From the NCBI GenBank assembly GCA_024278755.1, contig JAJRSO010000066.1, forward strand, positions 1-45,105: a stretch of DNA of 45,105 nucleotides, written 5' to 3'. This document shows, one piece after another, positions 27,204 through 36,291 of the stretch (the stretch's first letter is position 1; every line of letters starts with the position of its first letter). The notes under the pieces were generated by a model, which was not told the DNA's origin, searched no databases, and saw only the letters and a list, made by a program, of their open reading frames with translations. The DNA comes from Calditrichota bacterium. Lineage in GTDB: Bacteria > Calditrichota > Calditrichia > Calditrichales > Calditrichaceae. The position numbers and the translations under genes were made by a program.

Positions 27204-27413
27204 ATGAACCAACTCTCAACTATACAGATTCCGGAATCCCTGCATCAGGAATTGACTAAGGCGCTTGACCGCAGCATCTTTACCGCGGTTGACGATTTGG
27301 CCGCTTTTATATTACAGCAGTATCTCGATACCGAAAAAGATGATGCGGAAATTTCTTTGGAAGAAGACGAACAAGCGGTTAAAGAGCGGCTGCGTAACCT
27401 GGGATATTTATAA
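27204..27413 (+). CDS. Small ribbon-helix-helix-like protein
   Basis: A protein of 69 residues. The first 40 (STIQIPESLHQELTKAL, then a second helix ILQQYL) look like a ribbon-helix-helix fold. The tail is acidic and ends VKERLRNLGYL, a closing phrase I associate with alkaline-phosphatase-superfamily and sulfatase proteins and their small neighbours. It sits two bases before a PHP gene and upstream of an alkaline-phosphatase-superfamily gene, so the three form one operon. It may be a regulator or an accessory of that operon; the function is not known. Confidence 0.6.
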   Translation: MNQLSTIQIPESLHQELTKALDRSIFTAVDDLAAFILQQYLDTEKDDAEISLEEDEQAVKERLRNLGYL

Positions 27414-27415
27414 AC

Positions 27416-28282
27416 TTGAAAATTGATTTACACACGCATACCAATCGTTCCGACGGGACCCTGTCGCCCGGGGAACTGGTTGGCCTTGCAAAAGCAAGCG
27501 GCGTCTCTGTTTTGGCCGTTACCGATCACGATACCATTAGCGGTTGTGAAGCAGCCGTCCGTCACGGGGAAAAGATAGGTGTCAATGTAATCAGCGGAGT
27601 AGAACTGAGTATTGCCTATTCGCTGTCCGGAAACGGTCATCTGCATCTACTGGGTCTGTTTATCGATCCGCAAAATGAAGCGTTGAATGCGGCTTTAACA
27701 AAGCTTAGCGAGGCCAGAGAAGAGCGCGGCACAGAAATTTTAGAGAAGCTGGCAAAAATAAATATGCCGGTTCCAAAGGAAGAGTTAAAAGCCGTAGTCA
27801 ATGGCGGCAGTGTCGGCCGGCCGCATATTGTTTCGCTATTGCTTAAAAAAGGCTATATCCGATCCGCCTACCAGGGCTATACGCAGCTTCTTGGCAAAGG
27901 CGGTGCCGCTTATGTTTCTAAAGAGAAGCTGGAGCTGGAACCGGCGATTAATCTGATTCACCGGGCCGGCGGGCTTGCGATTCTGGCGCATCCCATTAGT
28001 CTGATGTTTGCCAATTATCCCCGTCTCGGCGATGAAATTCTGAAGTTTAGAGAAATGGGCCTGGACGGAGTGGAAGTCTATTATTCCTCTCATGACCACT
28101 ATTTTACCAGATGGCTGTTCGATTTCTGCCGGCAATATAATTTGCAGATGTCCGGAGGCAGCGATTTTCACGGTAGCGTAAAGCCGGATATTTTACTGGG
28201 ACGCGGCAGGGGAAACCTACGCATCCCGTACCAGGTATATGAAGCGCTGGAACAGTATTCCCGCCATAAAAAATCCAACTGA
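27416..28282 (+). CDS. PHP-domain phosphoesterase (RNase AM/TrpH-like)
   Basis: A protein of 288 residues starting at TTG 27416, directly after the preceding stop. It opens KIDLHTHTNRSDGTLSP, with the HxH metal pair, then AVTDHDTISG, a GVELS site, an LAILAHP strand and a GSDFHG C-terminal metal motif. This is the YciV/TrpH branch of PHP enzymes, which remove nucleotides from the 5' end of short RNAs or hydrolyse 3',5'-bisphosphates. In a locus that makes PAPS, action on 3'-phosphoadenosine phosphate (PAP) is possible but unproven. Confidence 0.8.
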   Translation: MKIDLHTHTNRSDGTLSPGELVGLAKASGVSVLAVTDHDTISGCEAAVRHGEKIGVNVISGVELSIAYSLSGNGHLHLLGLFIDPQNEALNAALTKLSEAREERGTEILEKLAKINMPVPKEELKAVVNGGSVGRPHIVSLLLKKGYIRSAYQGYTQLLGKGGAAYVSKEKLELEPAINLIHRAGGLAILAHPISLMFANYPRLGDEILKFREMGLDGVEVYYSSHDHYFTRWLFDFCRQYNLQMSGGSDFHGSVKPDILLGRGRGNLRIPYQVYEALEQYSRHKKSN

Positions 28283-28285
28283 TAT

Positions 28286-29575
28286 ATGAAAAAATCCCGC
28301 TTATTTATTTTAGCCCTCGACGGTACGCCGTTTACCCTCTTGCAGAAACTTTTTCGGGAAGGCGTAATGCCCAACCTTAAAAATTTAGCGGAGGAATCTG
28401 TTTTTATGCAAATGGATTCGGTGCAGCCGCCGGTTTCCTCTTCGGCCTGGGCCTCGTTTATGACCGGAAAAACGCCGGCACAGCACGGTATTCTGGGATT
28501 TGTTGATCGTACGCCGGCCGATATGAACTGGTACATTCCCAATGCGGAACACCTGCGCGCTAAAACCATCTGGCAAATTCTTTCGGAAAAAGGGAAGCGT
28601 GTGTTTGTGATGAACGTTCCGGTAACCTTCCCGCCGAAACCCGTAAACGGAATTTCCATCTGCGGTTTTTTGGGGAACGATATTCGCAAAGGCGTCTGGC
28701 CGCCGGAAATTGGCACCCTGCTTAAAGCGCGCGGTTACCGCATCGATGCGGATACGGAAATGGCCAAAACAAATCTGCCTGCTTTTATGGACCATTTATT
28801 TACGGTGCTGGAAAAACGTCTCGAAACCATGCGCTTTTTTTATAAGCAGGAACGATGGGATGTTTTTATGACGCATATAATGGAGACGGACCGCCTGCAC
28901 CATTTTTTCTGGGAATATTTTGAACAGGGACACGATCTGTTTAAAGCGCGTTTTATGGAACTTTACCGGCGAATCGATGTGGAAATTGGCCGTATTCTTG
29001 CGGAAGCTGAAGACGATACCGCCTTTTTGCTTTTATCGGACCATGGCTTCTGTACCTTGCGTTATGCGGTTTATCTAAACCGCTGGCTTACCGATAACGG
29101 GTATCTTTTTTTTAGATCAAAACCACCGGCCGGTTTACACGAGATAGCGCCGCTGAGCAGAGCTTATAGCCTGTATCCCGGGCGTATTTATATCAATTTA
29201 AAAGGCCGCGAAAAAGAGGGCTCCGTTGAACCGGGTACGGAGTACGAACAATTGCGCAGTGAATTAATTATCCGTCTGAAGACAATTATGGATCCATCCG
29301 GTCGTCCTGTTGTAAAACAAGTGCTGCGTCGCGAAGAAGCTTATCCGGAGGCTAACGCCGAAGAAATACAGCGCCTTCCCGATCTGATTACGGAAGCCTT
29401 TCGGGGGTATGATTTAAAAGGCGACTTAGGACATGCCGCGCTATTTAATAAGACTATATTCAACGGAATGCATACGGATGATGACGCGTTTATTTTAGCG
29501 AAGGATATTGCTGTTGCGGAAGAACGCTTTTCAATTGACAAACTGTTTCGTGCCGTGGAGGGCTTTTTTGAATAA
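28286..29575 (+). CDS. Alkaline-phosphatase-superfamily phosphodiesterase
   Basis: A protein of 429 residues opening LFILALDGTPFTLLQKL, the first metal aspartate of the type I phosphodiesterase/nucleotide pyrophosphatase group. The nucleophile region is PPVSSSAWASFMTGKTP. METDRLHHFFW, LLSDHGF and GMHTDDDAF supply further metal ligands. There is no signal peptide, so it is cytoplasmic. It follows the PHP gene by three bases. The substrate could be a nucleotide, a phospholipid head group or a sulfate ester; I cannot choose. Confidence 0.78.
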   Translation: MKKSRLFILALDGTPFTLLQKLFREGVMPNLKNLAEESVFMQMDSVQPPVSSSAWASFMTGKTPAQHGILGFVDRTPADMNWYIPNAEHLRAKTIWQILSEKGKRVFVMNVPVTFPPKPVNGISICGFLGNDIRKGVWPPEIGTLLKARGYRIDADTEMAKTNLPAFMDHLFTVLEKRLETMRFFYKQERWDVFMTHIMETDRLHHFFWEYFEQGHDLFKARFMELYRRIDVEIGRILAEAEDDTAFLLLSDHGFCTLRYAVYLNRWLTDNGYLFFRSKPPAGLHEIAPLSRAYSLYPGRIYINLKGREKEGSVEPGTEYEQLRSELIIRLKTIMDPSGRPVVKQVLRREEAYPEANAEEIQRLPDLITEAFRGYDLKGDLGHAALFNKTIFNGMHTDDDAFILAKDIAVAEERFSIDKLFRAVEGFFE

Positions 29576-29721
29576 AATGAATAGGCCGTTCATTCAGTTG
29601 GACGGATACAAGCAATCCGCTCCCAAAAGATGGCGTTTTACCCCGCGCTTTCATTTTGTTTATTTCCCAAAATAGATTAAATTTCATAATTCTGTTAAAA
29701 ACCTTCACTTATCGGAAAAAT

Positions 29722-30225
29722 ATGGAAAACTGGTACGCGGTTTATACAAGACCGAGACATGAAAAAAAAGTATATGAATCTTTGCGGGAAATGAAATGGG
29801 AAGCCTTCCTGCCTATGGTAACCCGTGTGCGTTTATGGAAGGATCGCAAGAAAAAAGTGGCAATGCCGCTGTTTAGCAGTTATCTCTTTGCCCGCTTCGA
29901 TTATAAATACCGTTATGATCTGCTTCACATTTCCGGGGTAGTGAAAATAGTTAACTTCAAAGGTACGCCGGCGGTCGTTCCCGAATGGCAAATTGACGCC
30001 TTAAAACAAATGCTTAAAAATCCTGAAAAGCTGCAACTGGAAAATTATATGCGCTGCGGACAGGAAATTGAAGTGATTGACGGTGTTTTTAAAGGCATGC
30101 GCGGCGCCGTAAAAGTTGTAAAAGGAACGACCCGTCTTCTGGTTACTATCGAAGGGATTCAGCAAACCGTTTCGGTGGAACTGGACAGTAGTTATGTGAA
30201 AAAGATTGAAAAGGAAGATGGCTAA
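29722..30225 (+). CDS. NusG-family antiterminator (UpxY/RfaH-like paralogue)
   Basis: The start is set at ATG 29722 (167 residues) because the NusG domain begins at once with NWYAVYTRPRHEKKV. A frame from 29656 would add an unlikely leader. The NGN domain is followed by a KOW motif (VIDGVFKGMRGAVKVV). Specialised NusG paralogues at the head of capsule or O-antigen loci (UpxY, RfaH, LoaP) let RNA polymerase read through long operons. The position just before the sulfate and sugar genes fits this. No ops-like recruitment site was recognised. Confidence 0.85.
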   Translation: MENWYAVYTRPRHEKKVYESLREMKWEAFLPMVTRVRLWKDRKKKVAMPLFSSYLFARFDYKYRYDLLHISGVVKIVNFKGTPAVVPEWQIDALKQMLKNPEKLQLENYMRCGQEIEVIDGVFKGMRGAVKVVKGTTRLLVTIEGIQQTVSVELDSSYVKKIEKEDG

Positions 30226-30511
30226 AATAATACAAGGCAAACCGACCAGAGAAAATGTTTCCATTAAACGTTTTGGGTACCTGTTTTCTACTTTTTTTTT
30301 AATTTTAACGGCTGCGGCAATGCTGATAAAATCATCTTTACTTCCATTGCTTTTTATAGCAGCCATGTATTTTATCGGAGGAAGTTTATGGGTTCCCGCT
30401 TTAATTAAACCGTTTTATAAATGGTTTGGTCGCTTTCTGGTTCCTGCCGAAAACAATGCGGACCCCCCCACAGAAATTAGTACTCATGAATCTGTAAAAA
30501 ACAACCGATAG
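30218..30511 (+). CDS. Small SxtJ-like membrane protein
   Basis: 97 residues from ATG 30218, overlapping the end of the nusG-like gene; a TTG at 30206 is an alternative start. After a short basic start it has IKRFGYLFSTFF, two close hydrophobic segments (about residues 15-55) and LIKPFYKWFGRF, the pattern of SxtJ-type membrane proteins found in polysaccharide loci. The tail is hydrophilic. The function is unknown. Confidence 0.6.
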   Translation: MAKIIQGKPTRENVSIKRFGYLFSTFFLILTAAAMLIKSSLLPLLFIAAMYFIGGSLWVPALIKPFYKWFGRFLVPAENNADPPTEISTHESVKNNR

Positions 30512-30538
30512 TCTGAACTATTATAATTTAAAGAGCCT

Positions 30539-31261
30539 ATGTACAGAGATAGTAAAACAAGAACCATTGTGAAAGCCATTACCTGGCGCATCACGGCTAC
30601 CTTAACAACGATTGGGTTGGTATACCTGTTTACCGGCCAGATTCAAACGGCTGTGGAAGTGGGTGTGTTGGAAATGACCGCCAAGCTTCTTTTTTATTAT
30701 TTCCACGAACGTTTATGGGATAGGCTGATGTTTGGCCGGGTGGAAGTGCCGCCGTTTGTTTTATGGATTACAGGCATTCCTCGTTCGGGTAAAACGACTC
30801 TCGGAGATATGGTTTATAAAAAGCTGGAAAAAGAGGGTATTAAAATTCAGCGTCTGGACAGCCACGATGTGCGTCCCTTATTTCCGGAAACCGGTTTTAC
30901 CAGAGATGAAGTGAATAGCCATATAAAACGGGTGGGACATTTGACGTCGATGATGGAAAATAACGGAATATCTACCATCGCTTCTTTTGTTTCACCGTTT
31001 ACTGAAAGCCGTGATTTTGTGCGTAATATCTGTCAGAATTATATTGAGGTTTATCTGAAAACCACAGCCGATGAAATTAGTGAAAAATACGGATGCGAAT
31101 TGTATGAAAAAGCCAGGCAGGGGCTGGTTAAAGATGTTGCCGGAATGGATATCAAATATGAGACTTCTTCCCAAACCGAATTGGTTATCGAAATGTGTGA
31201 TCTTTCATTGGAAAAGGCAACCGATATCATAGTTGATTATTTAAAGAAAAACAATCTGTAA
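30539..31261 (+). CDS. DUF2061 membrane domain fused to APS-kinase-like domain
   Basis: A protein of 240 residues. Residues 1-65 match DUF2061 (KTRTIVKAITWRITATLTT, then EMTAKLLFYYFHERLWDR), with two membrane segments. Residues 72-240 resemble adenylyl-sulfate kinase: Walker A TGIPRSGKTTL and ASFVSPFTESR. The substrate loop, LDGDNVR in classical kinases, reads LDSHDVR, so the substrate may differ. It heads a block with cysD, a cysN-type gene and cysC, 27 bases before cysD. A membrane-tethered APS kinase next to a polysaccharide exporter could deliver PAPS at the membrane; this is inference. Confidence 0.78.
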   Translation: MYRDSKTRTIVKAITWRITATLTTIGLVYLFTGQIQTAVEVGVLEMTAKLLFYYFHERLWDRLMFGRVEVPPFVLWITGIPRSGKTTLGDMVYKKLEKEGIKIQRLDSHDVRPLFPETGFTRDEVNSHIKRVGHLTSMMENNGISTIASFVSPFTESRDFVRNICQNYIEVYLKTTADEISEKYGCELYEKARQGLVKDVAGMDIKYETSSQTELVIEMCDLSLEKATDIIVDYLKKNNL

Positions 31262-31288
31262 AAAAGATAAAAGGTTTCAGGAGACAAA

Positions 31289-32170
31289 ATGGATCATTTG
31301 GATCAATTAGAAAGCCGTAGCATTCACATCTTTAGAGAAGCCTACGCAAACTTTAAGAACCTCGGAATGCTCTGGTCAATCGGTAAGGATAGCACTGTCT
31401 TATTGTGGCTGGCGCGCAAGGCTTTTTTTGGCCACGTACCGTTCCCGCTGGTGCACATCGACACCAGTTATAAAATTCCGGAGATGATTGAATACCGCGA
31501 TCGTCTGGCGCTGGAATGGAATTTAACCATGGTATACGGGCAGAATGAAGAAGCGTTAAAAGAAAAAAGAACGTTCCCGGATGGAAATACCGACCGGATT
31601 ACCTGCTGCCGCCTGCTGAAAACGGAGGCCCTAAAACATACACTTTCGGGCCAGTGGAAACGCTACCGGATGAATCACCATACCGAGAAATACGAGGTAG
31701 ACACAAATACCGAGGCCTTTACCGGAATTATCGTAGGCGTGCGTTCCGACGAAGAAGGTAGTCGCTCCAAAGAACGCTATTTCTCCCCGCGTGATCGGGA
31801 AAACCTTTGGGATGTGGGCGATCAGCCGCCGGAATTCTGGAATCAGTATAAAACCGATTTTGCACCGGGTACCCATCTGCGTATTCATCCGTTGCTGGAC
31901 TGGACGGAACTCAATATTTGGGAATATATCAAGCGCGAAAATATTCCGACGGTTTCGCTCTATTATGATCAGGGCGAGGGGAAACGGTATCGCTCACTGG
32001 GCTGCTATCCTTGTACGACGCCGGTGGATTCCACGGCGAAGAATGTGGATGATATTATAGAAGAACTACGCACCGGGAAATTTGCCAACATCGCCGAACG
32101 CTCCGGAAGGGCGCAGGATAAAGACGACGGCGGCGGTTTGGAGACCCTTCGTAAAGACGGATATATGTAA
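31289..32170 (+). CDS. cysD: Sulfate adenylyltransferase subunit 2
   Basis: A protein of 293 residues of the PAPS-reductase/ATP-pyrophosphatase fold. [17 protein letters not shown] is the canonical CysD P-loop. Also seen are [37 protein letters not shown] and the C-terminal [13 protein letters not shown]. With CysN it makes APS (adenosine 5'-phosphosulfate) from ATP and sulfate, driven by GTP. AGGAG lies upstream of the ATG. A heptad array begins right at its stop codon. Confidence 0.94.
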   Translation: MDHLDQLESRSIHIFREAYANFKNLGMLWSIGKDSTVLLWLARKAFFGHVPFPLVHIDTSYKIPEMIEYRDRLALEWNLTMVYGQNEEALKEKRTFPDGNTDRITCCRLLKTEALKHTLSGQWKRYRMNHHTEKYEVDTNTEAFTGIIVGVRSDEEGSRSKERYFSPRDRENLWDVGDQPPEFWNQYKTDFAPGTHLRIHPLLDWTELNIWEYIKRENIPTVSLYYDQGEGKRYRSLGCYPCTTPVDSTAKNVDDIIEELRTGKFANIAERSGRAQDKDDGGGLETLRKDGYM

Positions 32171-32210
32171 TTACTAATAACGAATTACCAATTATGAATT
32201 ATAAACGATA
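32169..32210. repeat. Heptad-period array (AATTANN) at the cysD stop
   Basis: Six consecutive 7-base units: AATTACT, AATAACG, AATTACC, AATTATG, AATTATA, AACGATA. The first begins inside the TAA stop of cysD. The array fills almost the whole cysD-cysN gap. Confidence 0.75.
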
Positions 32211-32223
32211 AAGAGTTGTGTAA

Positions 32224-34035
32224 ATGGAAAACCGAGATAATCGTGAACAGATGAATATTGTCATTGCCGGACATGTGGACCACGGTAAAAGCACCATTAT
32301 CGGCCGGATGCTGGCCGATACCAAATCCCTGCCCGAAGGAAAACTGGCTCAGGTAAAAGAAAACTGCCGTTTAAATTCCAAGCCCTTTGAATACGCCTTT
32401 CTGCTGGATGCGCTAAAGGATGAACAGTCGCAGGGCATTACCATCGACGCGGCCCGGGTGTTCTTTCAGACTAAAAAAAGACACTACATTATTATCGACG
32501 CGCCGGGGCATATTGAGTTTTTAAAAAATATGATTACGGGCGCTTCCCGCGCCGAAGCGGCTTTACTGGTAATTGACGCCGCCGAAGGTGTACGTGAAAA
32601 TTCCCGCCGCCACGGCTATATGCTTTCGATGCTGGGAATTAAGCAGGTGACTGTTTTAGTGAATAAGATGGATTTGGTGGATTATAAACAGCAGGTGTTT
32701 GATGATATTGTAACCGAATACAGCAGTTTTTTACGGCAGATAAATGTGGCGCCGGATCTGTTTATTCCGGTAAGCGGCCGGGAGGGCGACAACGTTGCCG
32801 GATTATCCGAAAAAACGCCATGGTACACCGGAAGCACGGTACTTGATTCGCTGGATATTTTTAAAAAAGAAAAGGCGCCCATCGAAAAAGATTTTAGAAT
32901 GCCGGTTCAGGATGTCTATAAATTTACCGGGCAGGGCGACGACCGCCGGATTATAGCCGGCACCATCGATTCCGGAACTTTGCATGTGGGCGATGAAGTT
33001 GTGTTTTATCCCTCCGGGAAACGCAGCCGGGTAAAAACGATTGAAGGTTTTAATCTGCCGAAACAGGAAAAAGCCGAAGCGGGGCAAGCAACCGGATTTA
33101 CAACGGAAGAACAGATTTATGTATCACGCGGCGAAACGGCAACGATTTCCGGTCAGAAGAAGCCAAAGGTAACCACCCGTTTTAAAGTGAGCCTGTTCTG
33201 GCTGGGTCAGAACCCCTTTATCAGTAAAAAAGACTATTCTATTAAAATCGGAACCATTAAGGTGGACGCTCGTCTGGAAAAAATTATCCGGGTAATCGAC
33301 GCTTCCAATCTGAACAATGATGAGAAAAGCAAGCAGGTAAAACGCCATGATGTGGCCGAGTGTATCCTAAAAGTAAATAAAGCCATTGCTTTTGATTTGG
33401 CAGAAGATTTTGCCGCTTCGAGCCGGTTTGTAATTGTGGATGAGTATGAAATCCGCGGCGGCGGTATCATTCGTGAAGCCTTGGACGACAAACAGACCTG
33501 GATGCGCGACAAGGTGTTAATGCGTAATTTCAAATGGGAACCCAGTCAGATTGGCGTGGAATCCCGGGCCGAGAAATACAATCAAAAATCAACGCTGATT
33601 CTTGTGACCGGTGAACGGGATATTGGTAAAAAAACGGTGGCAAAGGGTTTGGAAAAACGTCTTTTTTCTGATGGGAAAGTCGTTTATTTTATGGGTATCG
33701 GCAATGTGCTTTACGGTGTGGACGCCGATATAAAAGCGGAACAAAACGGTGATAATCGTCAGGAACATATGCGTCGTCTGGCGGAAATAGCGCACTTGCT
33801 GCTCGATGCCGGCATTATCCTGGTTGTAACCGCGGTGGAGCTAACACAGGATGATCTGGAGCAGATAAAGACCGCGGTAAATCCCGATAAGATTGAAACG
33901 ATTTGGGTTGGCGATAATAAAACAACCGATATAGCGGCGGATTTATCCATTCCTACAGGTACCGAATCGGATGAAGCGGTTGACCGTATAAAATCATTAA
34001 TGCAGGAGCGCGGTATTATTTTTAAGCCGTGGTAG
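32224..34035 (+). CDS. cysN: Sulfate adenylyltransferase subunit 1 with degenerate APS-kinase tail
   Basis: A protein of 603 residues. The N-terminal GTPase has G1 [10 protein letters not shown] (about residues 15-24), G3 DAPGHIEF and G4 NKMD, then EF-Tu-like barrel domains. Residues about 455-603 are kinase-like ([19 protein letters not shown]), as in CysNC fusions. The Walker A reads GERDIGKKT, with Lys where Ser/Thr should coordinate magnesium, and the DGDNVR motif is missing, so the kinase tail is probably inactive or structural. Separate kinase genes on both sides (30539 and 34119) fit such a loss. It acts with CysD to make APS. Confidence 0.9.
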   Translation: MENRDNREQMNIVIAGHVDHGKSTIIGRMLADTKSLPEGKLAQVKENCRLNSKPFEYAFLLDALKDEQSQGITIDAARVFFQTKKRHYIIIDAPGHIEFLKNMITGASRAEAALLVIDAAEGVRENSRRHGYMLSMLGIKQVTVLVNKMDLVDYKQQVFDDIVTEYSSFLRQINVAPDLFIPVSGREGDNVAGLSEKTPWYTGSTVLDSLDIFKKEKAPIEKDFRMPVQDVYKFTGQGDDRRIIAGTIDSGTLHVGDEVVFYPSGKRSRVKTIEGFNLPKQEKAEAGQATGFTTEEQIYVSRGETATISGQKKPKVTTRFKVSLFWLGQNPFISKKDYSIKIGTIKVDARLEKIIRVIDASNLNNDEKSKQVKRHDVAECILKVNKAIAFDLAEDFAASSRFVIVDEYEIRGGGIIREALDDKQTWMRDKVLMRNFKWEPSQIGVESRAEKYNQKSTLILVTGERDIGKKTVAKGLEKRLFSDGKVVYFMGIGNVLYGVDADIKAEQNGDNRQEHMRRLAEIAHLLLDAGIILVVTAVELTQDDLEQIKTAVNPDKIETIWVGDNKTTDIAADLSIPTGTESDEAVDRIKSLMQERGIIFKPW

Positions 34036-34040
34036 TTTTT

Positions 34041-34068
34041 AGTATCGAGTAGCAAGTAGTAAGACTTA
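34041..34068. repeat. Heptad-period array after cysN
   Basis: Four 7-base units (AGTATCG, AGTAGCA, AGTAGTA, AGACTTA) beginning five bases after the cysN stop. Confidence 0.6.
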
Positions 34069-34118
34069 AAATATAAAACAGAATAGTTATAATTTCCCGT
34101 TGATTACAGAGGATGATT

Positions 34119-34718
34119 GTGGCCGATAAAAAAGCATCTGAAAATATTGTCTGGCATTCCGGCCAGGTAACCTACGAAGACCGCTGTGCGCTTTTGAATC
34201 AAAAGGGCGTTGTTCTCTGGTTTACCGGTTTATCGGGTTCCGGGAAATCAACCATTGCTGTGGAAGTGGAACAGCGACTAATTACTTCCGGAAAGCTGGC
34301 CTACCGCCTGGATGGCGACAATGTACGTCATGGTTTAAATGCCGACTTGGGATTTAGTACGGCCGACCGCGATGAAAATATTCGCCGTATTGCCGAGATC
34401 GCCGTTCTGTTTAAAGATGCCGGACTGATTACGCTGGTTTCGTTTATTTCGCCGTTTAGAAAAATGCGGCAGTTTGCGCGGGAACGGGCCGGAAGCGCGC
34501 ATTTTATTGAAATTTATGTAAAGGCCGATGTGGAAACCTGCGCGTCCCGCGATCCGAAGGGTTTGTATAAAAAAGCCCAAAATGGTGAAATTAGCGATTT
34601 TACCGGAGTGAGCTCTCCGTATGAAGCTCCGGAACAGGCGGAAATTGTTCTGGATACGGCGCGGTTTTCTGTGGAAGTGTGTGTCGAACAAGTGATCGAG
34701 TATTTGAATAACAGATAA
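34119..34718 (+). CDS. cysC: Adenylyl-sulfate kinase
   Basis: A complete APS kinase of 199 residues: Walker A TGLSGSGKSTIA, LDGDNVRHGLNADLGF, DRDENIRRIAEIA and SFISPF with the conserved serine, then an ARDPKGLYKKA-like stretch (here SRDPKGLYKKA). It makes PAPS from APS. I prefer GTG 34119 because AGAGG lies six bases before it; an ATG at 34113 would sit on top of that site. It is the only one of the three kinase-like domains here with all classical motifs. Confidence 0.92.
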   Translation: MADKKASENIVWHSGQVTYEDRCALLNQKGVVLWFTGLSGSGKSTIAVEVEQRLITSGKLAYRLDGDNVRHGLNADLGFSTADRDENIRRIAEIAVLFKDAGLITLVSFISPFRKMRQFARERAGSAHFIEIYVKADVETCASRDPKGLYKKAQNGEISDFTGVSSPYEAPEQAEIVLDTARFSVEVCVEQVIEYLNNR

Positions 34719-35053
34719 AATCCTCATCATGACGCCCCGGTGATACCACCGCCGGGACTTGTTTATTTCCCTGAAATTATTATATTAAAGCCCTGTAAAA
34801 TAAAGCAGTTATTGATGTATGCTCCTGCGTTTTATTTTTAATAAAATGTAATTGACGGGGCGGAGCTGGATATATTTAAATTACAAATTTTAGATTTTGA
34901 ATTTTTCATGAGATAACGATAATAGTATTCAGAAATCACAGAAAGAAAACAGATTTCAGAAAACCGGATAACAGAGGTTGTGCCTTAATCTGTTCGTAGT
35001 TTATATCGTTCTGCGTTCTCTGTGGCATAAAATAAATATAAAACGGAAAAAAT
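34719..35053. other. Repeat-bearing intergenic gap
   Basis: No gene is seen. It holds a heptad array at 34879-34906 (AATTACA, AATTTTA, GATTTTG, AATTTTT). A long phrase at 34923-35045 contains AGAAATCACAGAAAG, AATCTGTTCGTAG and TTCTCTGTGGCATAAA, the dispersed intergenic type also seen near the right edge. An imperfect GC-rich hairpin near 34734-34757 might end cysC transcription. Confidence 0.5.
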
Positions 35054-36007
35054 ATGGATAAAAAGAATTTTGCGCTGATTGGCGCCGCCGGTTATATCGC
35101 TCCGCGTCATATGCAGGCGATAAAGGATACGGGGAATTGTCTCGTGGCGGCCATGGACCCATCGGATTCGGTGGGTATTCTGGATCGTTATTTTGATGAT
35201 GTCGACTTTTTTACGGAATTTGAACGTTTTGATCGCCATGTGGAAAAACTGCGCCACGAAAAAAGCAGCCAACATATTCAGTACGTCAGTATCTGTTCGC
35301 CCAACTATTTGCACGACGCCCATATGCGTTTCGCCCTGCGGGCCGGCGCCGACGCCATCTGTGAAAAACCGCTGGTGATGAATCCCTGGAATATCGACGC
35401 TCTGGAAGATATCGAGCGGGAATCGGGGCACAAAATCTATAATATCCTGCAACTGCGGACGCACAAGGCAATCATCGATTTAAGACAAAAGATAAAAGAT
35501 AAAAGGCAAAAGACGAAAGCAAATATTGATTTAACCTACATTACCAGCCGCGGCAAATGGTACCAATACTCCTGGAAAGGAAATATGGAAAAATCCGGCG
35601 GTGTGGCCACCAATATCGGTATCCATTTTTTTGATATGCTGATGTGGATTTTTGGAAAACCGCAGCATTCGGAACTGCATTTAAACGATCCCAAAAAAAT
35701 GGCCGGTTTTATCGAGCTGGAAAATGCCAATGTGCGCTGGTTCCTTTCGGTGGACCGGAACGACCTGCCCAAACAAGCGGTTGACGAAGGCAAGCCGACC
35801 TTTCGTTCTATTTTAATCGACGGGCACGAAATCGAATTCAGCGGTGGGTTTACCGACTTACACACGATTGTTTATAAAGATATTTTAGCGGGGAATGGTT
35901 TTGGATTAAGCGCTGCCCGTTCCTCTATTGAGCTGGTGCATGCCATCCGGCATAGCCAGCCGCTACAGCAAAAAAGTGATCGGTTTCATCCAATGATAGG
36001 CTCATAG
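35054..36007 (+). CDS. wlbA: WlbA/WbpB-type UDP-GlcNAcA 3-dehydrogenase
   Basis: A Gfo/Idh/MocA-family oxidoreductase of 317 residues with ALIGAAGYIAPRHMQAI at the start, SICSPNYLHDAHM, the EKPLV catalytic lysine motif, TSRGKWYQYSWKG and GGVATNIGIHFFDML, all close to WlbA/WbpB. It oxidises C3 of UDP-GlcNAcA so that an aminotransferase can add an amino group. Residues about 144-155 are encoded by a heptad-period array without changing the expected length. Its stop overlaps the downstream GTG start region. Confidence 0.9.
   Translation: MDKKNFALIGAAGYIAPRHMQAIKDTGNCLVAAMDPSDSVGILDRYFDDVDFFTEFERFDRHVEKLRHEKSSQHIQYVSICSPNYLHDAHMRFALRAGADAICEKPLVMNPWNIDALEDIERESGHKIYNILQLRTHKAIIDLRQKIKDKRQKTKANIDLTYITSRGKWYQYSWKGNMEKSGGVATNIGIHFFDMLMWIFGKPQHSELHLNDPKKMAGFIELENANVRWFLSVDRNDLPKQAVDEGKPTFRSILIDGHEIEFSGGFTDLHTIVYKDILAGNGFGLSAARSSIELVHAIRHSQPLQQKSDRFHPMIGS
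35483..35517 (+). repeat. Heptad-period array inside the wlbA coding region
   Basis: Five 7-base units (AGACAAA, AGATAAA, AGATAAA, AGGCAAA, AGACGAA; 35 bp) encoding a Lys/Arg/Gln-rich helix. Gain or loss of one unit would shift the frame. Confidence 0.7.
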
Positions 36008-36291
36008 TGGATTTATATGCCAAACAGATTAAAACAATCATTCAGAGTGTTTTAAATATTCCGTCGCTCGAAATTATACTATATGGCTCAAGAGCAATGG
36101 GGAATGCACATCCTTCTTCGGATTATGACATTGCCCTGAAATCGGATAAACCGATTTTCCCTCGCAGGTTGGGGTTGATTCGTGAAAAGCTGGAAAATTC
36201 GAATATTCCCTATAAAATAGATATAGTAGACTATGCGGTTGTTTCATCGGAACTAAAGGCCAATATAGATAAGGATGGAATTAAATGGTAA
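36007..36291 (+). CDS. mntA: MntA-type nucleotidyltransferase antitoxin
   Basis: A minimal nucleotidyltransferase of 94 residues with the exact GSx10DxD motif: GSRAMG, then SSDYD (residues about 27-41). MntA antitoxins transfer AMP to a tyrosine of HepT and so silence its RNase activity. The GTG start lies directly after the wlbA TAG, and the hepT ATG overlaps its end by seven bases, the usual tight MntA-HepT arrangement. It is unrelated to the sugar pathway around it. Confidence 0.85.
   Translation: MDLYAKQIKTIIQSVLNIPSLEIILYGSRAMGNAHPSSDYDIALKSDKPIFPRRLGLIREKLENSNIPYKIDIVDYAVVSSELKANIDKDGIKW

Noticed and set aside
31289-32170. CysD P-loop SIGKDS as a deviation from SGGKDS
   Set aside because: SIGKDS is the normal form in CysD proteins; SGGKDS belongs to other family members.
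34734-34757. GC-rich hairpin after cysC as a terminator
   Set aside because: The arms pair only with a bulge and no T-run follows; too weak to list as a separate feature.
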